A stretch of 64,000 bases of DNA from Pseudomonadota bacterium (lineage in GTDB: Bacteria > Myxococcota_A > Polyangia > Haliangiales > Haliangiaceae): the NCBI GenBank assembly GCA_022360315.1, contig JAKSDA010000210.1, positions 1-64,000 on the forward strand, read 5' to 3'. The notes beneath the pieces are model-generated. The model saw nothing but the letters and a program-made list of their open reading frames with translations, was not told where the DNA came from and searched no databases. The stretch's first letter is position 1; each line of letters starts with the position of its first letter. Of the stretch, positions 1 through 8,783 are shown in pieces. The position numbers and the translations under genes are program-made.

Positions 1-320
1 ACAATGAAGGCCGAAGGGCGCTCGGCAAATACCGGCCCAAAAGTGCTGTCAGTGATATTGAGCCAGCGCGCAAATCCACAGTGCAGCGGTTTGGCAAATT
101 GCCAAAGCGGTTTGTTTCCGGCCACCGCCGCCCAGTGGATATGGGTGCTCAGCAAGGCATAGCCCAACAGGGTCCAATCCGTATGGGAAACAACCCGAGC
201 TACTCGCGACAGGTAGTTTTCCCTCTGAGCATCGGTGTTGAGGCGATAAGCTCGGTTCACAAACCGTGAAATAATATGAACAACCGCACCTTGTGGAATT
301 TGTCTCGCAATTCGGGGCAT
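1..320 (-). CDS. RAYT/IS200-type transposase (Y1_Tnp), N-terminal part, cut by window edge
   Basis: Reading the minus strand from the ATG at 320 gives an open frame of about 106 codons that is still open at base 1, so the C-terminus lies outside the window. The N-terminus begins MPRIARQIPQGAVVHI and is followed by a helix-rich stretch and then GYALLSTHIHW. This matches the layout of REP-associated tyrosine transposases and IS200-like TnpA: a first strand ending in HIISR, then a His-x-His metal-binding (HUH) motif after a variant of the usual MPNH sequence. FGPVFAERPSAFIV corresponds to the family's GPLFQGRFKA-like segment. These enzymes cut and join single-stranded DNA; RAYTs are domesticated forms tied to palindromic REP repeats. 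The catalytic tyrosine would lie past the edge and cannot be checked. Confidence 0.8.
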   Translation of the reverse strand, partial: MPRIARQIPQGAVVHIISRFVNRAYRLNTDAQRENYLSRVARVVSHTDWTLLGYALLSTHIHWAAVAGNKPLWQFAKPLHCGFARWLNITDSTFGPVFAERPSAFI

Positions 321-430
321 GTCGGAGTTATCGAGCACACCCACTGAATGTTGCTTGCTCTTCCGGAGAGCCCACATGGGTGCCCAGGTAAGTCCCGGGA
401 CTACTTTGACGCCAAGTTGAAAAGCGTACA

Positions 431-460
431 CCGTCCCCGCTATCGCCGTCCCCGCTATCG
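431..460. repeat. Two tandem copies of a 15-bp unit
   Basis: The unit ccgtccccgctatcg occurs twice in perfect tandem (431-445 and 446-460), in the gap between the transposase-like gene and the lipoprotein gene. No function is visible. Confidence 0.85.
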
Positions 461-499
461 GCCTCGACTGTCAATCCCGTTGATGGCCCGTCGAGGCGA

Positions 500-1324
500 C
501 TATTCGTCGATGTCGTCGACCAGCATCATGGCGCCGAAGTGATCGACGAAGGCTGCAGGGTAATAACTGGTGTCGAACTCGTATCGGTTTCGCTGCTCGT
601 CTTCGCCTTCGTACTCCGGGCCGCGGAAGCGAACCACCTGTGTACGGACGAGCCGGCCGGGCTCGAGTCGGTCGCGGTTGGATGATTCTTCGCCCGCCTT
701 GTCGCGGATCCGGGCGGGCAGGGGATCCTCGCGATTGTAGGTCAAGAGCTCACGGACCTGGCTGGCCGACTCGCCGGCATCGACGAACACGGGAAAAGTC
801 CAGACCTGTTGCTCGCCGGGGGTCGCCCGGATGTACTCTGCGAGCACCGGAGTCGCCCCCGGCTCCGAGGGATTGTCGCCATAGAAGTAGACGTAACTGT
901 GCTCCACGCCAGCGTCCAAGTACACAACACGCCTGCGCCAGGGCAATGGCTCATCGGGGTAGCGCACTGTGTTGTCGCTGGTGAAGACGCCATCGCGGCG
1001 GTCGTAGACCACCTGGAAATCGATGCCGCGGCCAGAAAACAAGCCTAGAGTCACGCGCGCGCGGTCCTCGGTGGCCGTGATCGCAACGTAGGGCCTATCT
1101 GTTGGCGCGCGTTCGAGGCGGCCCGTGCCGCGCAAGGTGAATTTGTCATAGCTCTTGAAATACTGGGTATGCGCGTCGGCCATCGCCGGCTCCTTCGCTA
1201 GGCTTGCGGGTTGTGGACTCGCCTGTGTTGCGGGCGGGGCGGATGCAGGAGTGTTGCGCGAGCAGTCGCATGCGCACCCGGCAAGCAAGCTGGCCGCGGC
1301 GATGATCGACCCCTTACCTGTCAT
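500..1324 (-). CDS. Predicted lipoprotein coupled to the DUF4157 gene
   Basis: This is a 274-residue protein with a short signal peptide and a lipobox (SLLAGCA, Cys17), so it should be lipid-anchored after export. A Pro/Ala/Ser-rich linker to about residue 45 leads to a predicted beta-rich domain (VAITATEDRARVTLGLFSG, VVYDRRDG, SYVYFYGDNPSEPG) with no family I recognise. Its ATG overlaps the stop codon of the upstream DUF4157/caspase-like gene (ATGA, 1321-1324), so the two are very probably translated together. That pairing allows an accessory or immunity-like role for the lipoprotein, but this is inference from position only. Lipoprotein status is well supported; function is unknown. Confidence 0.8.
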   Translation of the reverse strand: MTGKGSIIAAASLLAGCACDCSRNTPASAPPATQASPQPASLAKEPAMADAHTQYFKSYDKFTLRGTGRLERAPTDRPYVAITATEDRARVTLGLFSGRGIDFQVVYDRRDGVFTSDNTVRYPDEPLPWRRRVVYLDAGVEHSYVYFYGDNPSEPGATPVLAEYIRATPGEQQVWTFPVFVDAGESASQVRELLTYNREDPLPARIRDKAGEESSNRDRLEPGRLVRTQVVRFRGPEYEGEDEQRNRYEFDTSYYPAAFVDHFGAMMLVDDIDE

Positions 1325-3264
1325 TTTCCGGCCTTGAGACCGGCGACCACGCCCAAATAGGCTGCCAGCTCTGTGGGGTTGAAGTCGGGAAATCGCGTGT
1401 CCGAGATGTCAAAGCCGCCGTCGTCGCGATACATCGGAGTGTTGATGACCCGTATTGTCGCCTTTTTCTCGCCCGGTGTCGCCTCGAGCCACTGGCCCAG
1501 GAACTTGTAGACGTTGGGCCGATCCTTGATGTCTTTGGAGCTATATTTGGTTGGGTCGCCAAAATACGAAGCGGGCTCATCATCGGTGAATTGCGACGTT
1601 GAACCCCGGCTCCAACTGCGACTGGTGTAGACGGTTATGCCGAGGGTTTGAGCCAGCTTCTGCGTGAACCGTCTGGCAGCTTTGGGATTGCTGCCCCCGC
1701 CAACATGGCACGCGTTCACCACCAACTTGGTATTCGGGGATAGCAAGTTGCGGAGGATTCGCAACCGAGTTATGTTTTTTGGCGTCACGGTCTCGTTGCC
1801 GATCACAAACCCCTGCCTGAAGTACGAGCCGTGTGAGGCGATGTAAAGCGTGTCGATAGAGATTCCCATGTCGTAATACTGCTGCAGGATCGCTGCGACA
1901 TGGCGGATGCCAGTCGCCTTGATGTTGTCGACTGCCCCCGCGCTCGCAGCTGCCTCCCGATTCAGCGCAATGTAATCGTCGAGCTTATCTTTGTTTTCGT
2001 CCTCGACATAAGCAAGGGTATTCTTGACGGCCGAAGAGATGTCGGCCGGGCTGATGAGCACACTGCGGCTTTTGGCAAATTGTTTGCGTTTTCGCGGCGT
2101 CTCGTCCGGCTTGTAATAGGCATGGGTCAACGCTTTCCAGGTCGACTTGCCGACATCGATCTTTCCGTCGTGGTTTCGCCAGCGGGGAAACTTGCGCTTT
2201 TGAAAGTCGAGGATCGCGGTCAGAGTGGCGTCGTCCGCCTTGCCGGTGGGCTCAACGTCATAGCCCTGGTCTTTGAGCAAGATCTGGACGGTCCGTACGT
2301 CAGCCGCCTTGTTGGCGCCTCCCGCGCCGACCGAGTCGCCAATTGTCGGGGTAAACAGCTTGAACTGGCCCTTGATCTTCACCATGCCTTCGACATCGCG
2401 TTGCAGCGGCCTGGCCTGGGCGACGGAGCTGGACCGTCCGGAAGCGGACGAACGGATGGCCTGGGGTCGAGTGGTCACCGATGAGTGTACGGGCTTGTTG
2501 CCACTGAACGAGCGGCCAGCGTGGCCGGCCTCTCGCTCGTAGCGATCACCCGGGCCATGAACGTCGCCAGCTTCGAGACCCGCTCGTTGTTGCAAGACAT
2601 GGGCAATTTCGTGGCCGATCAGTTCGCGTCCATCGGCGCGCTGCGGCTGATACGCGCCGTTGGCGAAGTAAATATCGTTGGCGACCGTGAAGGCGCGGGC
2701 CTGGACTCGGTTGGCGGCCCGGTTGGCCAGATCGTCGGTGTGGACCCGGACCGCTGGCATCGATTCGCCAAAGCTCGCGACAGCGAGTGCCTCGAGCGGC
2801 GCCGGTAGCGGGCGGCCGGCCGAATGCTCGATCTCGGGTACCTGCGCCGTGGTCGGCACCGAGGGCCTCAGGCCGGCCGTGTCGTCCTGCGTTCCAGCGC
2901 GCTGGATCGGCGTGCGCGGAGCACCGGGCCTCTGCGCCAGGACAATGATGCTGTCGTAGGCACTAGCCGGCCCCGGCTGGCCTGGCTCCCGGGTCTCAGG
3001 CTTTCGCTGCAATGCCAGACGCGTTCCCTCGAACAACGCAGCCCGAGTTGGCCAAATATCTGACCCCAAGTCGTGATGAGTGCCCACGGCGTGCGCAGCA
3101 TTGGCGATTGCCGCGTTGCCCGCGCCCTGTTGGAAGCGCGCAATCTCTCTAGATTCCAGTTGAAGTACTGGTTGGGGCGCGGGCGCCGGTTGCGGGAACC
3201 ACCGTGCCACTGGGCGAGTCGCGGGACCAGGCCTCCTCGTCTTCTGCTTTGAAATGTGTTTCAT
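1321..3264 (-). CDS. DUF4157 (eCIS-core) protein with peptidoglycan-binding and caspase-like domains
   Basis: The 647-residue protein has three recognisable parts. Residues about 152-230 are a DUF4157/eCIS-core domain: the phrase ending in RVHTDDLANRAANRV, then HEIAHVLQQ, with HExxH at 218-222. This family is frequent near contractile injection systems and in predatory myxobacteria. Residues about 318-380 are a PG_binding_1 domain (VRTVQILLKDQGYDVEPTGK, FQKRKF). The C-terminal domain has LYIASHGS (His478) followed by LVVNACHVGGG (Cys519), the spacing and beta-strand context of a caspase/CHAT/C80-like His-Cys dyad. No Sec signal peptide is visible. The start at 3264 has AGGAGA upstream, at a rather long spacing. 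A downstream lipoprotein overlaps it by 4 nt. It could be a secreted effector or a polyvalent proteolytic protein; the caspase-like call is by motif only. Confidence 0.82.
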   Translation of the reverse strand: MKHISKQKTRRPGPATRPVARWFPQPAPAPQPVLQLESREIARFQQGAGNAAIANAAHAVGTHHDLGSDIWPTRAALFEGTRLALQRKPETREPGQPGPASAYDSIIVLAQRPGAPRTPIQRAGTQDDTAGLRPSVPTTAQVPEIEHSAGRPLPAPLEALAVASFGESMPAVRVHTDDLANRAANRVQARAFTVANDIYFANGAYQPQRADGRELIGHEIAHVLQQRAGLEAGDVHGPGDRYEREAGHAGRSFSGNKPVHSSVTTRPQAIRSSASGRSSSVAQARPLQRDVEGMVKIKGQFKLFTPTIGDSVGAGGANKAADVRTVQILLKDQGYDVEPTGKADDATLTAILDFQKRKFPRWRNHDGKIDVGKSTWKALTHAYYKPDETPRKRKQFAKSRSVLISPADISSAVKNTLAYVEDENKDKLDDYIALNREAAASAGAVDNIKATGIRHVAAILQQYYDMGISIDTLYIASHGSYFRQGFVIGNETVTPKNITRLRILRNLLSPNTKLVVNACHVGGGSNPKAARRFTQKLAQTLGITVYTSRSWSRGSTSQFTDDEPASYFGDPTKYSSKDIKDRPNVYKFLGQWLEATPGEKKATIRVINTPMYRDDGGFDISDTRFPDFNPTELAAYLGVVAGLKAGK

Positions 3265-3670
3265 CGCTGATTCTCAATCTCTCCTGATCCTTGGCCGACC
3301 GCTGCGCTCGATACAAGCCGGCGTAGGGACGGTGTAATCTTTTCAACTTGGCGCCGAAGTATACCGTTCCCCTACATCGAGATCGTGCGGAGTCACCAGG
3401 TGAGCGAACAGTGCTCTTGATACCGGACCCTCACCGGGGACTGGGCCACCTTGGATCGAGCAGTCGCTTCGGGGGCGCTCTACGTGCCCGAGACGGGTGA
3501 CTCGGCGGCCTAGGATGCCAGTGTTGGTACCTTTACCCCCACTAACCCCATCCCCCCCTTACTATTCGAGATCGGGCCAAACGATGAGACGCCAATATTT
3601 TCCGTCCGTTACAATGGTCAGTCGGCGATTTTTTACTTGATAGAAAAATCACGCTCGATAGGCTTAGCGT
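3265..3670. other. Intergenic region between divergent DUF4157 and Uma2 genes
   Basis: This 406-bp divergent gap must hold the promoters of both neighbours. I see no convincing consensus promoter. A short open stretch around 3421-3511 reads like coding sequence (phrase ATLDRAVASGALYVPETGD then stop) but has no start or family and may be a gene remnant. Confidence 0.4.
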
Positions 3671-4240
3671 ATGAGCCCGAGCCCTCAGATAGCGTCGGTT
3701 GGCGAGGAGTTTCCCAACGAGCTGCCCGAGCACTACGAGATCGTTTGTGGCAACTTCGTGCGCAAGGCAGTGACGAGCTTTCCTCATCAAGTCACTCAGC
3801 GGCGACTGAGTACGTTCGTGGACCCATTCCATGGTAGGCGAGGTGACCCGGGCGGATGGTGGCTTGCCACCGAGGGCAATGTCCTGTTCTTTTTGAAGCC
3901 TGCCAAAGAGCAGTATAGGCCGGACTTGGTGGGATGGAGGATCTCTAAAATGCCCAACCCACGCATGCGGGGTCCTATCAATGTCTGGCCGCAGTGGGTA
4001 TGCGAGATCCTGTCGCCATCCACAGCCCACAAAGATAAGGGCGAGAAACTGGACGTCTATCATCGCGCCCACGTCGATCACTATTGGCTCGTCGATCCAG
4101 AAAAGCAGACTCTGACGGTGCTGGCCTGGGGTGAAGACGGCTACCAAACGATTCTCACCGCTGGCCCAGGCGATCGTGTTCGCGCCGAGCCGTTTGCAGA
4201 GCGCGAGCTGGATCTCGGATGGCTTTTCGACTTCGAGTAG
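3671..4240 (+). CDS. Uma2/DUF820 family putative endonuclease
   Basis: The 189-residue protein fits the Uma2 (DUF820) family, a PD-(D/E)xK nuclease fold common in cyanobacteria and myxobacteria with poorly known biological role. Diagnostic stretches are YRPDLVGW (the PD motif), WVCEILSPST (acidic residue before the conserved SPST), KDKGEKLDVY (lysine-bearing helix) and HYWLVDPEKQTLTVL. Length is typical. It starts at the ATG at 3671 with only a weak ribosome-binding site. It stands alone on the plus strand between two minus-strand genes, in a region that also contains a NACHT gene and a tRNA, so accessory status is likely. Confidence 0.85.
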   Translation: MSPSPQIASVGEEFPNELPEHYEIVCGNFVRKAVTSFPHQVTQRRLSTFVDPFHGRRGDPGGWWLATEGNVLFFLKPAKEQYRPDLVGWRISKMPNPRMRGPINVWPQWVCEILSPSTAHKDKGEKLDVYHRAHVDHYWLVDPEKQTLTVLAWGEDGYQTILTAGPGDRVRAEPFAERELDLGWLFDFE

Positions 4241-4540
4241 GTCGGCGCCTGTGTGTCATGAGCACTTTTACACGTCAGCAATTAGTGCTGCGCTGACATA
4301 GTCATCGTGGTTGGTTCGTGTCCCGCCCGGCTCTTTATCGCGCAGTGTCAGTGTGTAGGTCGCACCTCCTTGGAGGGTCTGTCGAGGATAGCAATCGCTT
4401 GCATGTTCGTCTCCCGCTGAGTATCGAGATTGGCTTAACTGCGGAAGTTGGGCTAGTTTCGATACTCCGACAATACGGCATACCTGCTGGCCGAGGCGGT
4501 CTCGGCCGAGGCGGCAGCCCGCTTGCGGGGGCGTATCAGG
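4241..4540. other. Intergenic gap between convergent Uma2 and NACHT genes
   Basis: About 300 bp without a gene. It contains a 6-bp dyad (gtcagc/gctgac near 4275-4298) that could be part of a terminator for the Uma2 gene, although no T-run follows, and a direct repeat of ggccgaggcgg near 4491-4513. Nothing else is evident. Confidence 0.4.
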
Positions 4541-7423
4541 TCAGAGGGTCGGGATTTTGGCCGGATCGAATCCAGCTGGCCAGATGGTCTGGTCCGAGTA
4601 GCGCACATTGCGCAGGTCGGCGCCGTCCAGGATGGCTCCGCGCAGATCGGCGCCTTCCAGGTTGGCTCCGCGCAAGCTGGCTCCGGTGAGATCGGCCTTG
4701 CGCAGTGTGGCTCCGGTCAGCACTGCGTCGTGCAGGACAGCGTCGCGCAGCGACGCCTGGGTCAGGTCGGCGCCGGTGAGCGAGGCGTTTTCCAGCCTCG
4801 TCTCGAGCAACAAGGCCGCGCGTAACACGGCACCGGACAGGCGACCGCCATTGACATCGGCCCGCCTCAGAATCGCATCGTCCAGATTGGCCCCGGTGAG
4901 ATCGGCATTGTTGAGCAAAGCATAGGCAAACTGGGAGTTTTTGAAGTTGCTGTGCCTCAGCACGGCTCTGCCCAGATCCACAGCTCGCAGGGTAGTTCGG
5001 TGCAGATCCAGATAGGACAGGCATTGCAGCACTACCGGCCGCGTGTCCCCGGCCGCCTGGCCTTGCACAGTGCGCAGCCAGTCGCCAAAACTGCCCTTGG
5101 CGGGCCAGCGCACGGCACTGAGCGTCTCGGTGACCCGGGCGCATGCATCGAGTACGACAAAGAGCGCGGCTTCAGCGTTGCGGGCTCGCTTGACTTCGGT
5201 GGCAAAACGGACCCGTTCCAGGCGTTCCATGGGCATGCCCGTGCGCAACATGCGGCCGATGAGACGACCAAAAATGCGCTGCCAGCGGTGCAACACGCTG
5301 TCGTCCTGGTCGCCGATCTCGCCCCGGACAAAGGGCAAGAGGCCGTGATCGAGCTCTGCCGCTCCGCAGATTTCGACCCAGTGGACCAGGGCATCGCTCT
5401 CGGTCCAGCCGTCCTCGTCGCCCTCGTCGCCCGCTGTGACCCGGTTGACCATGCGCGCGCATGCCCTCACAATGCGCCGCCCGGCCAGATACTCGCCAAA
5501 ACTTCGGTGGGTGAACTCGAAGGTGCGGTCGCCCCGTTCGTCGGCCTCGCCCTGGCGAAAATAAAACGCCGCCATCAGACTGGTCACCCCGGCCTCGGCG
5601 TCTTTTTCAAAACGGTCGATCAGTTTGGCCAAACGCGGACTGCGAGTGCAGTAGAGCCGTATCTGATCGAGTGTCGCCGTGCGGCCTCCACCGTGCCAGC
5701 TGGCCAGTCCGATCTCTTCGAGAATCTCGACAAACTGCCGCTCGCTTAAATTGCTCACACTCTTGTGCCGGCGACTGCCCTCATAGCCGCGCTCGTACAC
5801 ACTGTCCAGAAGATCGTGGTAAATCTCGTTCAAATTGACCTCGCCGCCGGTAAAATCGATGCGACCGCCCACATAGCTCAGCGCGACCAAGTAACACAGA
5901 AGCGGCTCGGAGGTGATCTCGTCGAGGTCGGCGCGGCGCAGTTCGTCGGGCATGGAACCGATTTCGAGCCCGGCGGCCCAGCCGTAACGCGCCCACCAGG
6001 TGTCGCGGTCATCGCGCGCCAAGAGATGGTCCGGATCGCTGTAACTGGCGCGTGCGTCTACCGGTACGTAATAGGGCAAGAGATGCAGTATCTGGCCGGG
6101 CTTGCGCAGCTCGGCTTCGGTTGCCTGCACCGCGATGTCTCGCCCGGTGACCAGGACGCGCAGGCGGCAGCGGTCTCGGTTCATATCGCGCACGCTGCGC
6201 TCGAGTAGGCGAACAAACTGCCGCACGGTCTCGGCGCCCAGTCGGCCCCGCAGCGACAGCTCGTCCAGACCATCGAAAATGACCAGCAGATCGCCTTCGC
6301 CGCGATCTGGGTCGAACAGGCCGGCGGGCAGGCCGAGCCGTCTGGCGTAGCTGTCCATGGCCGACGTCAAGCTGTCGGCCAGATCGAACTCGAAGAGCGG
6401 GACGTAGACCACGCGCGATGATCGCTCGGTCCACTCGACTGCGAACATACGGGCAAACGATGATTTGCCACTGCCCGGGCCGCCACTGATGACGCGGATC
6501 GCATCGTGCCGATCGGCGTCGTCGAGCCACCTGCACAGGTGCCCGGCCAGGTCGACCACGTCCCGTGAAACCGCCGCGCTCGACACACGGCCATGGCTAG
6601 GACCGTCCTCCCCTGTCGCCGCTGCCCGGATGACGCCCCGGTCCCCGGGCGAATGCGCTCGAGCACGCTCGTCCCCATCCGGCTCAGGGCCGGCCAGCTC
6701 GCCCGGCTCGTCGCTCGCATCGGCCAGGCGCCCGCACGCAGCGCGTCGCCTGACATAGACCTGCTCGAGACCAAACGACTCGCCAAACATGCGCTCGTTG
6801 ACCTGACGGCGCAAACGCGCGGCGTTTTCCTGCCACGCTTGCTCGTGTGCACTGGCCGCGGCAAACGGTGTGTCCAGGGCGTCGAGGATGGGCGTGTAGA
6901 ACGCGCGACTCTCGCGCCATTCGGCGTTGAGAATATGGGCAAAATACGCCCGCAGCCGATCGGCGATGGCCCGCGTGTCGGCCTCCCTGACCCCATAACT
7001 CGACAACCACTGGCCGAGCAGCGGCGCCACATCGGCCACGATCGATAGATCGCCCGGACGGTCGACAAAATCGGGTCGGATTTCCAGCTCTGCCGCCTCG
7101 AGCCGGTTGTCCAGCTGGTCGGCCAGGACGAGCAGTTGCTTGCGGTCCGGCTGCTCGGACAGCTGATGGCGATACTCGGCCACCAGGTCGAATACGGCGC
7201 GAACCAGCGCGCGCCGGATCAAAAGCCAGGCGCGCTCCTCAGGCCGGGTGTCGAGACCAAACGACGTCAGCACTCCGGCCGCATCGTTGGCCAGCTCGGC
7301 CCACCGCCCGGTAATGCCGTGGCCGATCGCCCGGGTCAAAGCTTTAAAAAGTCCCTTGCCCTCGACCTCGAGCGGCTTGTTCCAGGCCGATACAGGCCGT
7401 CTGGCAGGAAGGCTGTGGGTCAT
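4541..7423 (-). CDS. NACHT-type STAND NTPase with C-terminal pentapeptide repeats
   Basis: The protein has 960 residues. Residues 1-230 are a helical N-terminal region ending in the linker FGLEQVYVRRRA, which resembles the NACHT N-terminal helical (NNH) region seen in bacterial NLR-like proteins. The NACHT core follows, with Walker A GGPGSGKSSFARMF near residue 313 and Walker B LLVIFDGLDEL near 380. A helical segment ends in FEFTHRSFGEYLAGRRI, a phrase typical of NACHT proteins (the F-x-H-x-S-F-x-E-Y motif). From about residue 800 to 950 there are pentapeptide repeats (ADLTGANLDDAILRRADV and similar), expected to form a right-handed beta-helix. Bacterial NACHT proteins include anti-phage sensors (bNACHT/Avs-like), with the C-terminal repeats as the sensing part. 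Here that role is inferred. The gene starts 39 bp after tRNA-Leu on the same strand. Confidence 0.9.
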   Translation of the reverse strand: MTHSLPARRPVSAWNKPLEVEGKGLFKALTRAIGHGITGRWAELANDAAGVLTSFGLDTRPEERAWLLIRRALVRAVFDLVAEYRHQLSEQPDRKQLLVLADQLDNRLEAAELEIRPDFVDRPGDLSIVADVAPLLGQWLSSYGVREADTRAIADRLRAYFAHILNAEWRESRAFYTPILDALDTPFAAASAHEQAWQENAARLRRQVNERMFGESFGLEQVYVRRRAACGRLADASDEPGELAGPEPDGDERARAHSPGDRGVIRAAATGEDGPSHGRVSSAAVSRDVVDLAGHLCRWLDDADRHDAIRVISGGPGSGKSSFARMFAVEWTERSSRVVYVPLFEFDLADSLTSAMDSYARRLGLPAGLFDPDRGEGDLLVIFDGLDELSLRGRLGAETVRQFVRLLERSVRDMNRDRCRLRVLVTGRDIAVQATEAELRKPGQILHLLPYYVPVDARASYSDPDHLLARDDRDTWWARYGWAAGLEIGSMPDELRRADLDEITSEPLLCYLVALSYVGGRIDFTGGEVNLNEIYHDLLDSVYERGYEGSRRHKSVSNLSERQFVEILEEIGLASWHGGGRTATLDQIRLYCTRSPRLAKLIDRFEKDAEAGVTSLMAAFYFRQGEADERGDRTFEFTHRSFGEYLAGRRIVRACARMVNRVTAGDEGDEDGWTESDALVHWVEICGAAELDHGLLPFVRGEIGDQDDSVLHRWQRIFGRLIGRMLRTGMPMERLERVRFATEVKRARNAEAALFVVLDACARVTETLSAVRWPAKGSFGDWLRTVQGQAAGDTRPVVLQCLSYLDLHRTTLRAVDLGRAVLRHSNFKNSQFAYALLNNADLTGANLDDAILRRADVNGGRLSGAVLRAALLLETRLENASLTGADLTQASLRDAVLHDAVLTGATLRKADLTGASLRGANLEGADLRGAILDGADLRNVRYSDQTIWPAGFDPAKIPTL

Positions 7424-7462
7424 TGATCAGAACAGTTCAAAGAGCTTGGAATCAAGATAGAG

Positions 7463-7546
7463 TGGGGCAGGTGGGACTCGAACCCACACGCCCTTTCGAA
7501 CTTGGGATTTTAAGTCCCATGCGTCTACCAATTCCGCCACTGCCCC
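7463..7546 (-). tRNA. tRNA-Leu (anticodon UAA)
   Basis: The minus strand folds as a class II tRNA of 84 nt. Acceptor arms are GGGGCAG and CTGCCCC with discriminator A. The D-arm contains GGCGGAATTGGTAGACGC. The anticodon arm is TGGGA-CTTAAAA-TCCCA, giving UAA. A long variable arm is present, and the T-arm is GTGGG-TTCGAGT-CCCAC. CCA is not encoded. It lies just upstream of the NACHT gene. Confidence 0.97.
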
Positions 7547-7608
7547 ATGCCCACGGAATAGCACGTGCCGGGGGGTTTGTGGGATTTTTTGGCGACCGTA
7601 TGGACGAC

Positions 7609-7775
7609 CTGCGGTCGGGTTTGGAGAGTATGCGACGTGATCGTGCGCCGCGCGGGGCTCTGCGCCTGCACCATCGTTTTGGGCAACGCCCCGGCCGGCC
7701 GGACTCTCGGCCAGCTCGGCTGTTGGCCTCGCAAGCGAAATGCCTCGTTCGATCGGCGACCAGCGGCGCTCCGGT
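7609..7775. repeat. Dispersed intergenic repeat, copy 1 (degenerate)
   Basis: The stretch gttggcctcgc then ttcgatc on the plus strand, with gggcaacgccc upstream of it, matches the repeats at 47931 and 54851. On the minus strand the shared core is GCGAGGCCAA followed by a GGGC-NNN-GCCC hairpin. The terminal stem of this copy is weak, but the loop-side sequence tggagagtatgcgacgt resembles the other loops. It fills the gap between the methyltransferase stop and tRNA-Leu. Confidence 0.65.
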
Positions 7776-8723
7776 TTATTTGCGCAGGACCGCGGCGTAG
7801 TTCATGGGTCGTCGGTCCATGTCTGGGGTATCGCGAGGATAGACCGGCAAGACCAGCTCGTTTTCGATATGCCAGCCGGCATGGGCGACAAGGTCGCGGA
7901 TCTGGTCTGCGTTCTCGAACAGGTAAATATGGTCGATGGCAGCGGCAAATACCACGGTGGTGAGAAAAAAAACCGCTCCGGGTCGGGCGACCCGCCACAT
8001 TTCGCGCAGAGCACCTGCCGGGTCTTCGATATGCTCGAGAACCTCGCCCATGACCAGGGCGTCTTGTGACTGATCGCCGGCGCTCAGGCCGCTCGAAATG
8101 CTGTCGACGACAAAGTGGATATGGTCGGGCAGAGGAGTCTCGCCAAACACGTAGCGGCGGCAGTAATCGACCGCTTTTTGGCTCACGTCCACCCCGGTGT
8201 AGCGGACATCGGGGTGCACGCTCAACAGTTCGCCGAAATGAAAGCCGGTGCCCACGCCGACTTCGAGTACCCGGGGGGTGGGCGTTGGCAACTGGCTGGC
8301 AAAGCGGTCGCGAAACAGACGCCAGAATGAAAAGTGATTGGGCCACAGGGCCTGGGCCAGCAGCAACCCATTGAGGTAATAGCCCGATTGGCCGTAGGCG
8401 CCCTCGCGGTTGTAGACGTTTTCAAACGCCGTGCGCTCGTCGGCCAGTAGATACCGGCCAGTTCGCTCGAGTTCGCGCTGCAGCTTGAGAAATTCCAGAC
8501 TCATCTCGATATAGCCCTGTACCGCTCCGGCCAGGCGGGCCTCGCGCTGGTCGGCATCGAGCCCGCGGATCAGAGTCGTGGCGACCTGCTCGAGCAGCCC
8601 GACGCGCTCGGCCATGGGCACCCGCGGCTCGAAGGTGGCCGCCTTGTACAGCATGAACATCTTTTGCTTCAAAATGTCCATAATCCGCGCGGCCTGGGGG
8701 AAGGCGTTTCGGTCGATGTGCAT
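7776..8723 (-). CDS. Class I SAM-dependent methyltransferase
   Basis: The 315-residue protein has a helical N-terminal extension of about 135 residues and then a Rossmann methyltransferase core. Motif I is VLEVGVGTGFHFG, the acidic end of strand 2 is YTGVDVSQKA, and motif IV-like LVMGEVLEHIEDP with ALREMWRVARPGA follows. The pattern is that of Methyltransf_11/UbiE-like enzymes acting on small molecules. The start ATG at 8723 has CCGGAGAACC upstream. It is the last gene of the minus-strand run that begins with the kinase and FkbH genes, 60 bp after the GNAT gene, so it may O- or N-methylate the product of that pathway. The substrate is unknown. Confidence 0.85.
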   Translation of the reverse strand: MHIDRNAFPQAARIMDILKQKMFMLYKAATFEPRVPMAERVGLLEQVATTLIRGLDADQREARLAGAVQGYIEMSLEFLKLQRELERTGRYLLADERTAFENVYNREGAYGQSGYYLNGLLLAQALWPNHFSFWRLFRDRFASQLPTPTPRVLEVGVGTGFHFGELLSVHPDVRYTGVDVSQKAVDYCRRYVFGETPLPDHIHFVVDSISSGLSAGDQSQDALVMGEVLEHIEDPAGALREMWRVARPGAVFFLTTVVFAAAIDHIYLFENADQIRDLVAHAGWHIENELVLPVYPRDTPDMDRRPMNYAAVLRK

Positions 8724-8783
8724 GGCTGGTTCTCCGGGCTATGCGTGGTTTTACTCTGGTCGTCGTGTCTGGCGACTGATATC

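Noticed and set aside
4241..7463. Genomic island attachment repeat (copy of the tRNA-Leu 3' end) beyond the NACHT gene
   Set aside because: I looked for the tRNA 3' sequence (cgaacccac, tggggcagg) in the neighbouring gaps and found no second copy, so no att site is claimed.
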